Shown here: piece after piece, positions 27,157 through 35,874 of the stretch
Layout: every line of letters starts with the position of its first letter
Position numbering within the stretch: position 1 is the stretch's first letter
From: an uncultured Bacteroidales bacterium
GTDB taxonomy: Bacteria; Bacteroidota; Bacteroidia; Bacteroidales; Muribaculaceae
Direction: 5' to 3'
Length of the DNA stretch: 64,000 nt
Assembly (NCBI GenBank): GCA_900542185.1
Contig: UQMZ01000016.1
Location: forward strand, 1 to 64,000
Program-made: the position numbers and the translations under genes
Notes under the pieces: model-generated
Seen by the model: the letters and a program-made list of their open reading frames with translations, nothing else
Told to the model about the DNA's origin: nothing
Databases searched by the model: none

Positions 27157-27352
27157 AGAGAGTGTTTGGATTTAAATCAAATTAAGATTGAGAGGATTTT
27201 TTGAGATGATTTTGCAAGCCAAGGAGGGAGCGGTGCGGGCACCGTAACCGACGAGGCTTGGCAAAATCAGCCAAAAAAGACCTCAAGATTAATTTGAAGT
27301 TCTACTTTCCACTCTCGCTTTTGTTAAAACGGTTTAAATTCAAACACTCTCT
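27157..27352. repeat. 196-bp imperfect palindrome in the leader of the methyltransferase gene
   Basis: Outer arms of 20 bp (27157-27176 and 27333-27352) match as inverted repeats with one mismatch. Further in, a second pair of arms of about 40 bp (27178-27222 and about 27255-27295) matches with small gaps, and the centre holds a GGTGC-GG-GCACC hairpin (27232-27243). The whole can fold as one long cruciform or RNA hairpin. It fills nearly all of the 301-nt gap between the divergent methyltransferase and nfo genes. No open frame with a recognisable product lies in it. It could be a MITE-like repeat or a structured leader RNA. Confidence 0.8.
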
Positions 27353-27365
27353 AAGGTTTGTGACA

Positions 27366-27414
27366 CAAAATTAGAGTTTATTTGCCGTATTATCAAAAAT
27401 AATCATTAATTTTG
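27366..27414. promoter_or_regulatory. Interleaved divergent promoters of the methyltransferase gene and nfo
   Basis: Minus strand: TTTG (complement 27394-27397), 20 nt, TAATTTTG (complement 27366-27373). Plus strand: TTTG (27381-27384), 22 nt, TAATTTTG (27407-27414), 27 nt before the nfo start. The two footprints overlap over 27381-27397. Confidence 0.75.
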
Positions 27415-27441
27415 TGTTTGGACTAAAATAGAGACCATTTA

Positions 27442-28293
27442 ATGAAATATATCGGAGCACACGTCAGCGCGGCAGGCGGCGTACAGAACACACCCATCGC
27501 GGCACACGAAATCGGAGCCAAGGCATTCGCCCTTTTCACCGGTTCCAGCAACAGATGGGTATCCAAGGAGCCGTCTACGGCCACCATCGACGACTTCAAG
27601 CGGAATTGCGAGAAGTTCGGTTACACGCCCGACGTAATTTTGCCTCACGATAACTTTCTTATCAATCTCGGCAGCCCGGACGAGAAAAAGCTGGCTCTGT
27701 CGCGCAAGTCTTTCTACGACGAGATGCACCGCGCCGAGCTGTTGGGGCTGAAACTGCTCAACTTCCATCCCGGCTCGCATCTGAACCAGATGCCTGAGGA
27801 CGAATGTCTGAACCTGATAGCCGAAAGCATCAACATCACTCTGGACAAGACGTCCGGAGTGACTGCCGTTCTTGAGTCCACTGCCGGACAAGGCTCCAAC
27901 TTAGGTTGGCGTTTCGAACACCTGGCCCATATCATCGACAAGGTGGAGGACAAGAGTCGCATCGGTATATGCGTGGACACTTGCCATTCGCATTCCGCCG
28001 GCTATGACCTCTATTCGCCCGAAGGATACAATAAGACCTGGCGGGAATTCGACGAAATAATCGGAGGACACTATCTGATGGCACTGCATCTGAACGACAA
28101 TCTGCGCACCCTCGGATCGCACATAGACCGCCACGCCTCTATCGGCGACGGGTCCCTTGGTCGCGAATTCTTCATCCGCCTGGTCAACGACCCGCGCTTC
28201 GACAACATGCCCCTGATTCTCGAGACTCCTAACCCCGACATCTGGAACGAGGAGATCAAATGGCTTTACGATAATATACAACCTAATAAATAA
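27442..28293 (+). CDS. nfo: Endonuclease IV (AP endonuclease)
   Basis: A 283-residue enzyme that cuts DNA at abasic sites in base-excision repair. The zinc-binding segments of the TIM barrel are all visible: [56 protein letters not shown] and LETPN. The N-terminus [14 protein letters not shown] is typical, which fixes the start. Length is normal. The SLC45-like gene follows after 13 nt. Confidence 0.97.
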   Translation: MKYIGAHVSAAGGVQNTPIAAHEIGAKAFALFTGSSNRWVSKEPSTATIDDFKRNCEKFGYTPDVILPHDNFLINLGSPDEKKLALSRKSFYDEMHRAELLGLKLLNFHPGSHLNQMPEDECLNLIAESINITLDKTSGVTAVLESTAGQGSNLGWRFEHLAHIIDKVEDKSRIGICVDTCHSHSAGYDLYSPEGYNKTWREFDEIIGGHYLMALHLNDNLRTLGSHIDRHASIGDGSLGREFFIRLVNDPRFDNMPLILETPNPDIWNEEIKWLYDNIQPNK

Positions 28294-28306
28294 TTGTTTC
28301 AATACC

Positions 28307-29935
28307 ATGAAGAGGAAACCCGATTTAAGTTTCTGGAAGTTATGGGATCTGTCGTTCGGATTCTTCGGAGTCCAGATCGCCTACGCCCTTCAGAGCGCCA
28401 ATGTGTCGCGAATATTCACCACCATCGGCGCCGACCCTCATGATTTAAGTTATTTCTGGATTCTTCCCCCGCTGATGGGATTGCTGGTGCAGCCTATCGT
28501 CGGGATGCTTTCGGACCGTACCTGGACCAAGGTGGGCCGTCGCCTCCCCTATCTGATTTTAGGTGCCACTATCGCCGTCATCGTGATGTGCCTGCTGCCT
28601 AACGCCGGATCGTTCCGGTTTACCGTCTCAAGCGCCATCCTGTTCGGACTTGTGGCCCTGATGTTGCTCGATACCTCCATCAATATGGCCATGCAGCCGT
28701 TCAAGATGCTGGTTGGCGATATGGTGAACGAAAAACAGAAAGGTCTGGCTTATTCCATACAGTCGTTCCTCTGCAATGCCGGCTCGATTGTCGGGTTCAT
28801 TCTCCCCTTCCTGCTAGTATGGATGGGTATAAAGAACACCGCAGAGGCCGGAGTAGTACCCGACACGGTTATTTGGTCTTTCTATATAGGCGCCGCAGTG
28901 CTGATGCTGTGCGTGTTATATTCGCTGGTCAAGATCAAGGAATGGCCCCCCAAGGTTTATAACGAATACAACGGAGTGGTCGAGAATGCAGAAAAAAAGG
29001 AAAAGAGCGCCAACATCATCTCGCTGCTGCGTCACGCTCCCTCCACATTCTGGACTGTGGGTCTCGTCCAATTCTTCTGCTGGTTCGCTTTCCTGTTCAT
29101 GTGGACTTACACCACCAACACCGTAGCTCACAATGCGTTCGACACACCCGAGACCACGAGCTTCCAGGGTGTGACAGTCAACGGCCATGACTATCAGGCC
29201 AAGTACATCATCGCGAACGACAGCATCATCGTCATTGACCATGGCAAGAAGGTTTCCGACTTCCTGGACACCAATAAGGATGGCTTCAAGCTGACCACGG
29301 CAGAGATAATGGAGCACAAGGCCGACGGCACTCTTGACCTTGGCGACTCGTTCACCGTAGATGTTCCCTCAGTGGCCGACACGCATTACATCACACGCAC
29401 AGTGCTTGACGCTTCGTCCGAACAGTACAACGCCGCCGGCAACTGGGTAGGCGTCCTCTATGCCGTCCAGGCTCTGGGATCAGTGGTATGGGCCGTTTGC
29501 CTACCGCGCTTCAAGAGTCGCAAGTTCTCCTATACGCTGTCGCTGATTCTCGGTGGCATCGGATTCATCCTCACGGCATTCATCACCAGCCCGTGGCTGC
29601 TGTTCGTATCTTTCCTGCTCATCGGCTGCGCATGGGCCGCCATGCTGGCATGGCCCTTCACCATCCTTACGAATTCACTGCATTCCGGTAATATCGGCGC
29701 ATACTTAGGCCTGTTCAACTGCACCATCTGTATTCCGCAGATCATCGCCGCCCTGGTGGGCGGCTGGATTCTGACACTGCTCAGCACTCCCGACCAGATC
29801 GCTCCCGAATACCTGATGATAATGATAGCCGGCATCTCGCTGATTATCGGTTCCTTCTGCGTATTCTTCATCAAGGAAGGCAAGAGTTCCGACACTCCCG
29901 TGCAGGAAAATCCTGTAGAATCTGAAACATTATAA
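28307..29935 (+). CDS. SLC45/GPH-like MFS sugar transporter with a periplasmic or loop insertion
   Basis: A 542-residue transporter with 12 predicted helices. The start (SFWKLWDLSFGFFGVQIAYALQ) and the MLSDRTWTKVGRRLPY loop match Bacteroidetes MFS proteins of the SLC45 type, which move sucrose, maltose or other disaccharides with protons. Between the two six-helix halves lies a soluble insertion (about residues 274-365) with a DTNKDGFKLTTAE stretch that looks like a calcium-loop but has its last ligand one place late. The stop overlaps the cdsA start by one base. Substrate is not shown. Confidence 0.87.
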   Translation: MKRKPDLSFWKLWDLSFGFFGVQIAYALQSANVSRIFTTIGADPHDLSYFWILPPLMGLLVQPIVGMLSDRTWTKVGRRLPYLILGATIAVIVMCLLPNAGSFRFTVSSAILFGLVALMLLDTSINMAMQPFKMLVGDMVNEKQKGLAYSIQSFLCNAGSIVGFILPFLLVWMGIKNTAEAGVVPDTVIWSFYIGAAVLMLCVLYSLVKIKEWPPKVYNEYNGVVENAEKKEKSANIISLLRHAPSTFWTVGLVQFFCWFAFLFMWTYTTNTVAHNAFDTPETTSFQGVTVNGHDYQAKYIIANDSIIVIDHGKKVSDFLDTNKDGFKLTTAEIMEHKADGTLDLGDSFTVDVPSVADTHYITRTVLDASSEQYNAAGNWVGVLYAVQALGSVVWAVCLPRFKSRKFSYTLSLILGGIGFILTAFITSPWLLFVSFLLIGCAWAAMLAWPFTILTNSLHSGNIGAYLGLFNCTICIPQIIAALVGGWILTLLSTPDQIAPEYLMIMIAGISLIIGSFCVFFIKEGKSSDTPVQENPVESETL

Positions 29936-30759
29936 TGGACTTTCACAAATTACTGATACGCACCCTCTCCGGCCTGGTATATTGCGGCATCATCATCGGC
30001 GCGATATTATCAGGCCGCTGGGGCGTGGCGGCCTTAGGAACCGTATTCATCTTGCTGGCAAACCTCGAGTTCTCCAAGATTGCCGGCAACCAAGACAGGG
30101 CGCCGTCGCTGACTATGATCGACATCCTGGCCGGTGTCTGCCTGGCACTCTCGCCTATGGAGCCTACGCTCACCATTGGAGTCATCATTGCAGTCATGAG
30201 CCGGTTCATATTACAGCTTTACGCACCGGTCAGCAGCCCCGTCGCATCCATCTCGCATTCCATGCTGATGTTTATGTGGGTGGCCGTTCCCATGCTCCTG
30301 ATGTCGTGCATATCGGTGATGTGGAGTCCGATGATTATACTGGCCCTTTTCCTCATGCTGTGGATCAACGACACAGGCGCATTCCTTGTCGGATCCATGA
30401 TAGGCAAGCACAGACTGTTCGAGCGTGTGTCGCCCAAGAAATCTTGGGAAGGCTTCTTCGGAGGCCTGCTGTTCAACGTGGCGTTCTCCGTCCTGTTCTA
30501 TTATGTAGGCAATGAATTCTTTGGCATGGCGCGTCTGCACGCCGGTCTCGTCGCATGGATTCTGATGGCTGTCATCGTAACTGTCTTCGGCACATTCGGC
30601 GATCTGGTGGAATCACAGCTGAAGCGTACTTTGCACCTCAAGGACACCGGCACGATGATTCCCGGCCACGGCGGCATACTCGACCGTATCGATTCTCTGC
30701 TCCTGGCACTTCCCGCAGTATTCGTCTATCTTTTCTTCCTCACAATTTTTAATAATTAA
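29935..30759 (+). CDS. cdsA: Phosphatidate cytidylyltransferase
   Basis: A 274-residue integral membrane enzyme that makes CDP-diacylglycerol, the precursor of phospholipids. About seven helices; the signature region is seen in full at the C-terminus: WINDTGAFLVGSMIG, VSPKKSWEGFFGG and DLVESQLKRTLHLKDTG followed by PGHGGILDRIDSLL with the conserved histidine and aspartates. Overlaps the upstream transporter gene by one base. Confidence 0.95.
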   Translation: MDFHKLLIRTLSGLVYCGIIIGAILSGRWGVAALGTVFILLANLEFSKIAGNQDRAPSLTMIDILAGVCLALSPMEPTLTIGVIIAVMSRFILQLYAPVSSPVASISHSMLMFMWVAVPMLLMSCISVMWSPMIILALFLMLWINDTGAFLVGSMIGKHRLFERVSPKKSWEGFFGGLLFNVAFSVLFYYVGNEFFGMARLHAGLVAWILMAVIVTVFGTFGDLVESQLKRTLHLKDTGTMIPGHGGILDRIDSLLLALPAVFVYLFFLTIFNN

Positions 30760-30824
30760 ATTATTCATTGTGAACAGTTAAGACAACCGGGGCCGAAATA
30801 GCATCGAAAAAAGTGCCGAAAATA

Positions 30825-30856
30825 TTTGCATATTACCGGAAAAAGCAGTAATTTTG
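30825..30856 (+). promoter_or_regulatory. Promoter of the tRNA-Arg gene
   Basis: TTTG (30825-30828), 20 nt, TAATTTTG (30849-30856); the tRNA begins 27 nt further on. Confidence 0.85.
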
Positions 30857-30882
30857 CAACGCAATTCGGAAATGAATAGCAC

Positions 30883-30956
30883 GGTTCGTTAGCTCAATTG
30901 AATAGAGCATCTGACTACGGATCAGAAGGTTGCAGGTTTGAATCCTGCACGAATCA
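30883..30956 (+). tRNA. tRNA-Arg, anticodon ACG
   Basis: A complete 74-nt cloverleaf: acceptor GGTTCGT/ACGAATC (one G-U pair), D stem GCTC/GAGC, anticodon stem TCTGA/TCAGA with loop CTACGGA (anticodon ACG at 30917-30919), T arm GCAGG-TTTGAAT-CCTGC, discriminator A. The 3' CCA is not encoded. The wobble A would be deaminated to inosine to read CGU, CGC and CGA. Confidence 0.97.
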
Positions 30957-30965
30957 CACTCCTGT

Positions 30966-30998
30966 GCGGCAAGTCTCCACTTGCCGCATTTCTTTTTT
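30966..30998 (+). terminator. Intrinsic terminator after tRNA-Arg
   Basis: GCGGCAAGT pairs with ACTTGCCGC around a CTCC loop, followed by ATTTCTTTTTT. It reaches the stop codon of the convergent ClC gene. Confidence 0.9.
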
Positions 30999-32797
30999 CA
31001 GTCGTCGAGGAAGTGCTTCAGGACCTGGCGATAGGAGTTGAAGATCTTGGACTTGGACACGAAGCCGACGTATTTTCCTTTATCGGTGACGGGCAGGTTC
31101 CAGGCGTTGGTCTTGTCAAAGGTGCTCATCACCTTGTCCATCGGTTCGTTCACGTCTATCACGGCTGGCGTGGTGGTCATGAACCGCGATACGTGCATCT
31201 TCCTGTACAGGTCCGTGCGGAACATGATGTTGCGGATATCATCAAGCAAAACCACGCCTTTCAGATACCCCTCGTCGTCCACTACAGGATATAGATTGCG
31301 TTTGGATACGGATATCACGTCCACTACCTCCTTCAGGTTCATGTCGGGCTTCACGGCCTTGAAATCGCGCTCTATCACCTTGTCCATCTTCATCAGTGTC
31401 AGCACGGCCTTATCCTTCTGGTGTGTCAGCAGGTCGCCCGCCTTGGCCAGACGCATGGTGTAGATGCTGTATGGCAGGAATATCTGGATAGTGATGTACG
31501 CTAATGTGGAAACTATCAGCAACGGCAGGAACAGGTCGTAGCCGCCGGTCATCTCGGCCGTAAGGAAGATGGCCATCAGCGGAGCGTGCATGACTCCGCT
31601 CATCACTCCGGCCATGCCCATCAGAGTAAAATTCTTCTGCGACAGTTCCACGCCGAAGTCAAGGTTATTGAATATATAGGCGAACAGGAAGCCCGTGAGC
31701 GCTCCCACAAACAGCGACGGCGCGAACGTACCGCCCACACCGCCGGCTCCATTAGTCGCCGACGTGGCGAATGCCTTCATCAGCGTGATGGCCGCGATAA
31801 ACAGCGTGATGAACCATACATTGTCACGGTCCACATAGAATACCGTACCGTTCATTACCGCCGATACATTTCCGTCAAGCAGGTTGTTGATGGTGCCGTA
31901 ACCTTCGCCATACAGCGGCGGAAACAGGAACACCATGCCGGCTATCAGCGTACCGCCTACCACAATACGCCATCCCTGCTGCTTGATCTTGCGGAACATG
32001 CTCTCCATCATGAACATCACCTTTGTGAAATAGTACGATATCATGCCACAGATCACGCCCAATATGATGGTATAAGGTATTTTATTGGTCATGAACGCCT
32101 CCGACTGCGTGAAGAAAAACTCAGCGTTATAACCCTCAAGCACGTATGCTACCGTAGCGCCGGCTATCGACGACAGCAGCAGCGGCATCACCGTCACGCC
32201 TGTCAGGTCTATCATCAGCACCTCCAGAGTGAAAAGCATACCGGCGATGGGCGCACGGAATATTCCGGCAATACCCGCAGCGGCTCCGCAACCCACCAAC
32301 AGCATCAGCACCTTGGGACTCAGACGAAACGCCTGACCCACGTTCGAGCCAATGGCCGCTCCGGTGTAGACGATAGGGCCCTCGGCACCGACCGAGCCGC
32401 CGAATCCGATAGTTATGGACGACGCTACCAACGACGCATACATGTTCTTGCGCTTCAGTCGCGACTTATTGCGCGATATGGCATACAGCACCTTCGTGAC
32501 GCCATGCGAGATGTTATCCTTTACTACATACTTCACGAACAGAACCGTCAGCAGGATGCCGACCACAGGATACACCAGATACAGATAATTGGCGTTGGTG
32601 GTCGAGAAATGCGACGTCAGCCATGTGGCTATCAGATGTATCAGAAACTTCAGCAGCTGGGCGGCGAAACCGCCGGCTATCCCCACGAACAACGCAAGGA
32701 TCAACACGAATGTCTTCTCCTTGACATGATGCTCGCGCCATATCACCACACGCATCCACCAGTCCGTAAATTTATTATGCGTCTCCTTATAAGCCAT
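30998..32797 (-). CDS. ClC-family chloride channel or exchanger with C-terminal CBS domains
   Basis: A 599-residue protein. The membrane part (about 1-440) has the selectivity-filter motifs GSVGAEGP (about 136) and GGTFAPSLFVGA (about 350-361) with the rest of the ClC fold. Two CBS domains (about 460-590) close the protein and are usual nucleotide sensors. ClC proteins either conduct Cl- or exchange it for protons; this sequence alone does not tell which. It lies 3 nt after the sugar transferase gene and ends the minus-strand operon. Confidence 0.94.
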   Translation of the reverse strand: MAYKETHNKFTDWWMRVVIWREHHVKEKTFVLILALFVGIAGGFAAQLLKFLIHLIATWLTSHFSTTNANYLYLVYPVVGILLTVLFVKYVVKDNISHGVTKVLYAISRNKSRLKRKNMYASLVASSITIGFGGSVGAEGPIVYTGAAIGSNVGQAFRLSPKVLMLLVGCGAAAGIAGIFRAPIAGMLFTLEVLMIDLTGVTVMPLLLSSIAGATVAYVLEGYNAEFFFTQSEAFMTNKIPYTIILGVICGMISYYFTKVMFMMESMFRKIKQQGWRIVVGGTLIAGMVFLFPPLYGEGYGTINNLLDGNVSAVMNGTVFYVDRDNVWFITLFIAAITLMKAFATSATNGAGGVGGTFAPSLFVGALTGFLFAYIFNNLDFGVELSQKNFTLMGMAGVMSGVMHAPLMAIFLTAEMTGGYDLFLPLLIVSTLAYITIQIFLPYSIYTMRLAKAGDLLTHQKDKAVLTLMKMDKVIERDFKAVKPDMNLKEVVDVISVSKRNLYPVVDDEGYLKGVVLLDDIRNIMFRTDLYRKMHVSRFMTTTPAVIDVNEPMDKVMSTFDKTNAWNLPVTDKGKYVGFVSKSKIFNSYRQVLKHFLDD

Positions 32798-32800
32798 ATC

Positions 32801-34234
32801 CTATTTACCTTCGCCGGTCACTACCGTCTTTATGGTATATATCATTATCTTGACGTCCGTCAGTATCGACATATTGTTCATGTATATAAGGTCATACCTA
32901 AGCCTCTCGACCATCTGGTCGATGTTCTCGGCATATCCGTACTTCACCATACCCCACGAGGTGATGCCAGGAACCGTACGGAACACGAGGCTGTAGTACG
33001 GTGCTTTCTCTATGATCTGACGTATGAAGTATTCCCGTTCGGGTCTGGGCCCTACGAACGACATATCCCCTTTCAGCACGTTCCAGAACTGGGGCAACTC
33101 ATCGAGCCGATACTTGCGCATAACGCGTCCTACAGGCGTGATACGGCTGTCGCCGTCGTGAGTCAGCTGCGGACCTTCTTTCTCGGCATCCACATACATG
33201 GAGCGGAACTTATACATCCTAAAGGGTTTCTGATGAAGCCCGATACGTTCCTGAGCATAGATGGCTCCGCCTGACGAAGTAAACCGGACTCTAAGATACA
33301 GCAACAGGTAAAGGGGACTCAACACCGTCATCACCACTGCGGACATCACCACATCGAATGTCCGCTTCACATTCTTCTGAAACTCGCTCATGCTCGGCGA
33401 TGTCAGATCCACGAACGGAAGGCCCATAATATCCCCCTGCCGAATGCTCGATGTTACGAACGAGAAAGTGTCTGGATTTATCTTGATGGGTATGTCCAGG
33501 CCTATCAGCTGGTCAAGTATGTGCATTACCTCCACGTCCGAGAAGCGCTGCATTGCGATTATGACCTGATCCGGATTTGTTTCAAGACAGACATCCATTA
33601 ACCGGGATATAGGCCATACGCGCATGCCGTCGGCTACATTGTCTTCCCCTTCCAGTGCCACATAGCCTATTATGTTGACGGGAATCTGCAGCCTCGCCTC
33701 ACGGAGCTGGGAAGCCACTTCACGGCTGCTTTGTGAATTTCCTATTATCAACACATCGGTTTTCTTATCGCCCCGTCTGAGGCGCCTCATGCAGTATGAG
33801 TTCACTATCAGACGTCCCATATACAGACACACGAACAACAGTGCCCACAGCAGCAACAACAGCAGGTAGTAGATCTTTTTCGCCGGGGCGTCATTAAGGA
33901 TGAACAGCACGAATATCAGACTCGTATTGAACGCACTGGACCATAATGAATTTGAAGCTATCTGCAAACGTGCCTTCTGGAACGGCTGGTTATAGAATCC
34001 CGAAAGCCAGTATATTCCGAGCATTCCCAACGGCACGAATATCTCCTCCAGAATGAGTTTATAGGACAGGATAAAGGCGGCGAACGATCGTTGTTCAAAG
34101 TCATCAAGATGGGCCAGCAATATATAATAACGGCAGATATTGAACAACAGAAACGCAAGGAATGTCGTGATCAGATCAATCACGATATACATCCATCGCG
34201 CCTTTCGCGCTCTTAAATCGTTACCATTCTTCAT
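32801..34234 (-). CDS. Polyprenyl-phosphate sugar phosphotransferase (WcaJ/exopolysaccharide initiating type)
   Basis: A 477-residue inner-membrane enzyme that starts an exported polysaccharide by moving a sugar-1-phosphate from a nucleotide sugar to undecaprenyl phosphate. Four to five N-terminal helices, a central Rossmann-like domain (about 140-280) and the C-terminal bacterial sugar-transferase domain (about 290-475) are seen, with KRTFDVVMSAVVM, RIGLHQKPFRMYKFRSM, and the catalytic RKYRLDELPQFWNVLKGDM and GPRPE segments. It overlaps the folK stop by 4 nt. No glycosyltransferase cluster is near. Confidence 0.93.
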   Translation of the reverse strand: MKNGNDLRARKARWMYIVIDLITTFLAFLLFNICRYYILLAHLDDFEQRSFAAFILSYKLILEEIFVPLGMLGIYWLSGFYNQPFQKARLQIASNSLWSSAFNTSLIFVLFILNDAPAKKIYYLLLLLLWALLFVCLYMGRLIVNSYCMRRLRRGDKKTDVLIIGNSQSSREVASQLREARLQIPVNIIGYVALEGEDNVADGMRVWPISRLMDVCLETNPDQVIIAMQRFSDVEVMHILDQLIGLDIPIKINPDTFSFVTSSIRQGDIMGLPFVDLTSPSMSEFQKNVKRTFDVVMSAVVMTVLSPLYLLLYLRVRFTSSGGAIYAQERIGLHQKPFRMYKFRSMYVDAEKEGPQLTHDGDSRITPVGRVMRKYRLDELPQFWNVLKGDMSFVGPRPEREYFIRQIIEKAPYYSLVFRTVPGITSWGMVKYGYAENIDQMVERLRYDLIYMNNMSILTDVKIMIYTIKTVVTGEGK

Positions 34235-34632
34235 ATACCGCTACTGTTCCCGCACCAATTTTCGGCACCAATTTCCAGATAACCTTTTAAGAAATATTCC
34301 CGTTCCATATCGTTAGCCCTCAACACTCTGCCGTTACATATCACCAGATCTATGTCTATGGGCACATCTCCTCGCAATCTTGCCGAATCGTCTCTGCCGG
34401 AATCGCGTTCATACCGCAGGGTCATGGCTTCAATTTCATCCGCGGTCATATCGATGTAACCCGCCACGACCGCATTGCAATACTTCCGCCCCGTAGGATG
34501 GAAGTCGTCGGTCTCGTATATACCGGAACAAGCCGAGGAGCGCAATATAGACTGAATCCATGTAATGGCCGCAGCCACACGCGCCATCCGGTCCTCCACA
34601 TTGCTTCCCAACGATATCACCACCCTGTTCAT
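34231..34632 (-). CDS. folK: Dihydropterin pyrophosphokinase (HPPK), short form
   Basis: A 133-residue protein of the HPPK family that activates hydroxymethyl-dihydropterin in folate synthesis. The N-terminal VISLGSNVEDR and the active-site R..D..ARLRGDVPIDIDLVI with the metal-binding DxD are present. It is clearly shorter than the usual 155-170 residues: the C-terminal part with the PHP.L..R.FVL..L.E pattern is missing or replaced by an FLKGYLEIGAE segment. It may still be active, since the catalytic core is intact. Overlaps the sugar transferase start by 4 nt. Confidence 0.85.
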   Translation of the reverse strand: MNRVVISLGSNVEDRMARVAAAITWIQSILRSSACSGIYETDDFHPTGRKYCNAVVAGYIDMTADEIEAMTLRYERDSGRDDSARLRGDVPIDIDLVICNGRVLRANDMEREYFLKGYLEIGAENWCGNSSGI

Positions 34633-34639
34633 CAGGCTG

Positions 34640-35860
34640 TCACTTTTTCCGAAGCGTTATTACCGTCAGCTCCGGCACTGCGCCTACGCGCATAGGCATT
34701 CCCACCTCGCCGGCGCCGATGTTGACATACAGCTGCGACGGGGCGCCGTCTGCTCCGGTGTCTTCATACAGGCCACCCCAATACTCGTATCGCCAGGCAG
34801 CAGGTGAGAATCGCTGTCCGAACATATCGGCCTCTATCTGCATGGCATGCGTATGGCCCGACAGACTCAGGTCGATGTTGCTGTTTTTCTTAACAACCTG
34901 ATTCCAATGCTCGGGATTGTGTGTCATCAGTATCTTGAAGTTTCCATCCTTCAAACCTACCCCTTTTCCTCTGTATGCCTTAACCAGATCGCCGTATTGA
35001 CCGAACGGAGGCTCCCCCCAGTTCTCCACCCCGATTATGGCTATGGAATCGGAACCTCGCTTTATGAATTCATAGCTGTTGTTCAGAAGCTTCCAGCCCA
35101 TATCACCTTGCCAGTCCTTGAGTTGCCGGAGGTTATCCGCTTTGCTCCTTGAGGAACTCCAATCCACATAATCGCCGTAATCGTGGTTGCCCAACACGGA
35201 ATAGACTCCGTCTCTTGCTTTCAACCGCTTCAGAACTTTGCGGAACGGTTCCAACTCGCATGTCTTGCGATTTACGATGTCCCCGGTGAACATTATTACG
35301 TCCGGTCTCAGTGCATTGATACTGTCCACTAATTTAGATACAAACGCTGTGTCGTTGCCCCATGTTCCTGTGTGCAGATCGCTGAACTGCACTATGCGGT
35401 AACCATTGAATGCTGCCGGAAGTTTTTCCGATACTATATCGACGTTCCTGACATCTATGTGATGCCTTGTGAACACAACGCCATACCACATCATTCCGCA
35501 CACGGCCAGACCGACAGGGACTCCGATCATCGCACCGTAATTCGACAGCCTGCGTGAACCGATGTTACATAGTCTGCCGATCAAGGAACACAGAACATAT
35601 ACCGTCTTGGCCACAATTATGGTCAGATAAGTGAACAGAAGCCACATCACGGGGATGACATCACGGCCCTCGTCACGCAACGGCATGCAGAACGCCACTA
35701 TCATCAATGTCCAGCAGGGCACGCAGGAAGCCACATACAGCCACCCGTTGCGCTTGCGCTTACGTCTGCCGCTCATGGATCGCACATCATAATAGATGTA
35801 CCCGTCTATGACCAGCGTCAGCAACAACAATATCAATATTCCAGTCAGTGGCAGTCTCAT
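34640..35860 (-). CDS. Membrane metallophosphoesterase (YkuE/YaeI-like)
   Basis: A 406-residue protein with about four N-terminal membrane helices (1-145) and a calcineurin-type phosphoesterase domain (150-400). Metal-binding motifs are complete: FSDLHTG, MFTGDIVN, LGNHDYG, LLMTHNPE-like (KILMTHNPEHW) and SGHTHAMQ. Relatives with this topology act on lipid-linked or lipid phosphates such as UDP-diacylglucosamine, but the substrate is not shown. Positioned between an acyltransferase gene and folK in the same operon. Confidence 0.92.
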   Translation of the reverse strand: MRLPLTGILILLLLTLVIDGYIYYDVRSMSGRRKRKRNGWLYVASCVPCWTLMIVAFCMPLRDEGRDVIPVMWLLFTYLTIIVAKTVYVLCSLIGRLCNIGSRRLSNYGAMIGVPVGLAVCGMMWYGVVFTRHHIDVRNVDIVSEKLPAAFNGYRIVQFSDLHTGTWGNDTAFVSKLVDSINALRPDVIMFTGDIVNRKTCELEPFRKVLKRLKARDGVYSVLGNHDYGDYVDWSSSRSKADNLRQLKDWQGDMGWKLLNNSYEFIKRGSDSIAIIGVENWGEPPFGQYGDLVKAYRGKGVGLKDGNFKILMTHNPEHWNQVVKKNSNIDLSLSGHTHAMQIEADMFGQRFSPAAWRYEYWGGLYEDTGADGAPSQLYVNIGAGEVGMPMRVGAVPELTVITLRKK

Positions 35861-35874
35861 ATCCTATCTTCAGC

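Noticed and set aside
27157..27352. Insertion sequence
   Set aside because: No transposase frame within or beside the palindrome; at most a non-autonomous element.
29260..29310. EF-hand calcium loop in the SLC45-like protein
   Set aside because: The DTNKDGF start fits, but position 12 is alanine and the acidic residue is one place late, so it is not called as a calcium site.
31586..33274. Long open frame (562 codons) on the plus strand opposite the ClC and sugar transferase genes
   Set aside because: It crosses two well-recognised genes in antisense, its translation is rich in H, R, Y and Q without any domain, and no promoter or ribosome site precedes it.
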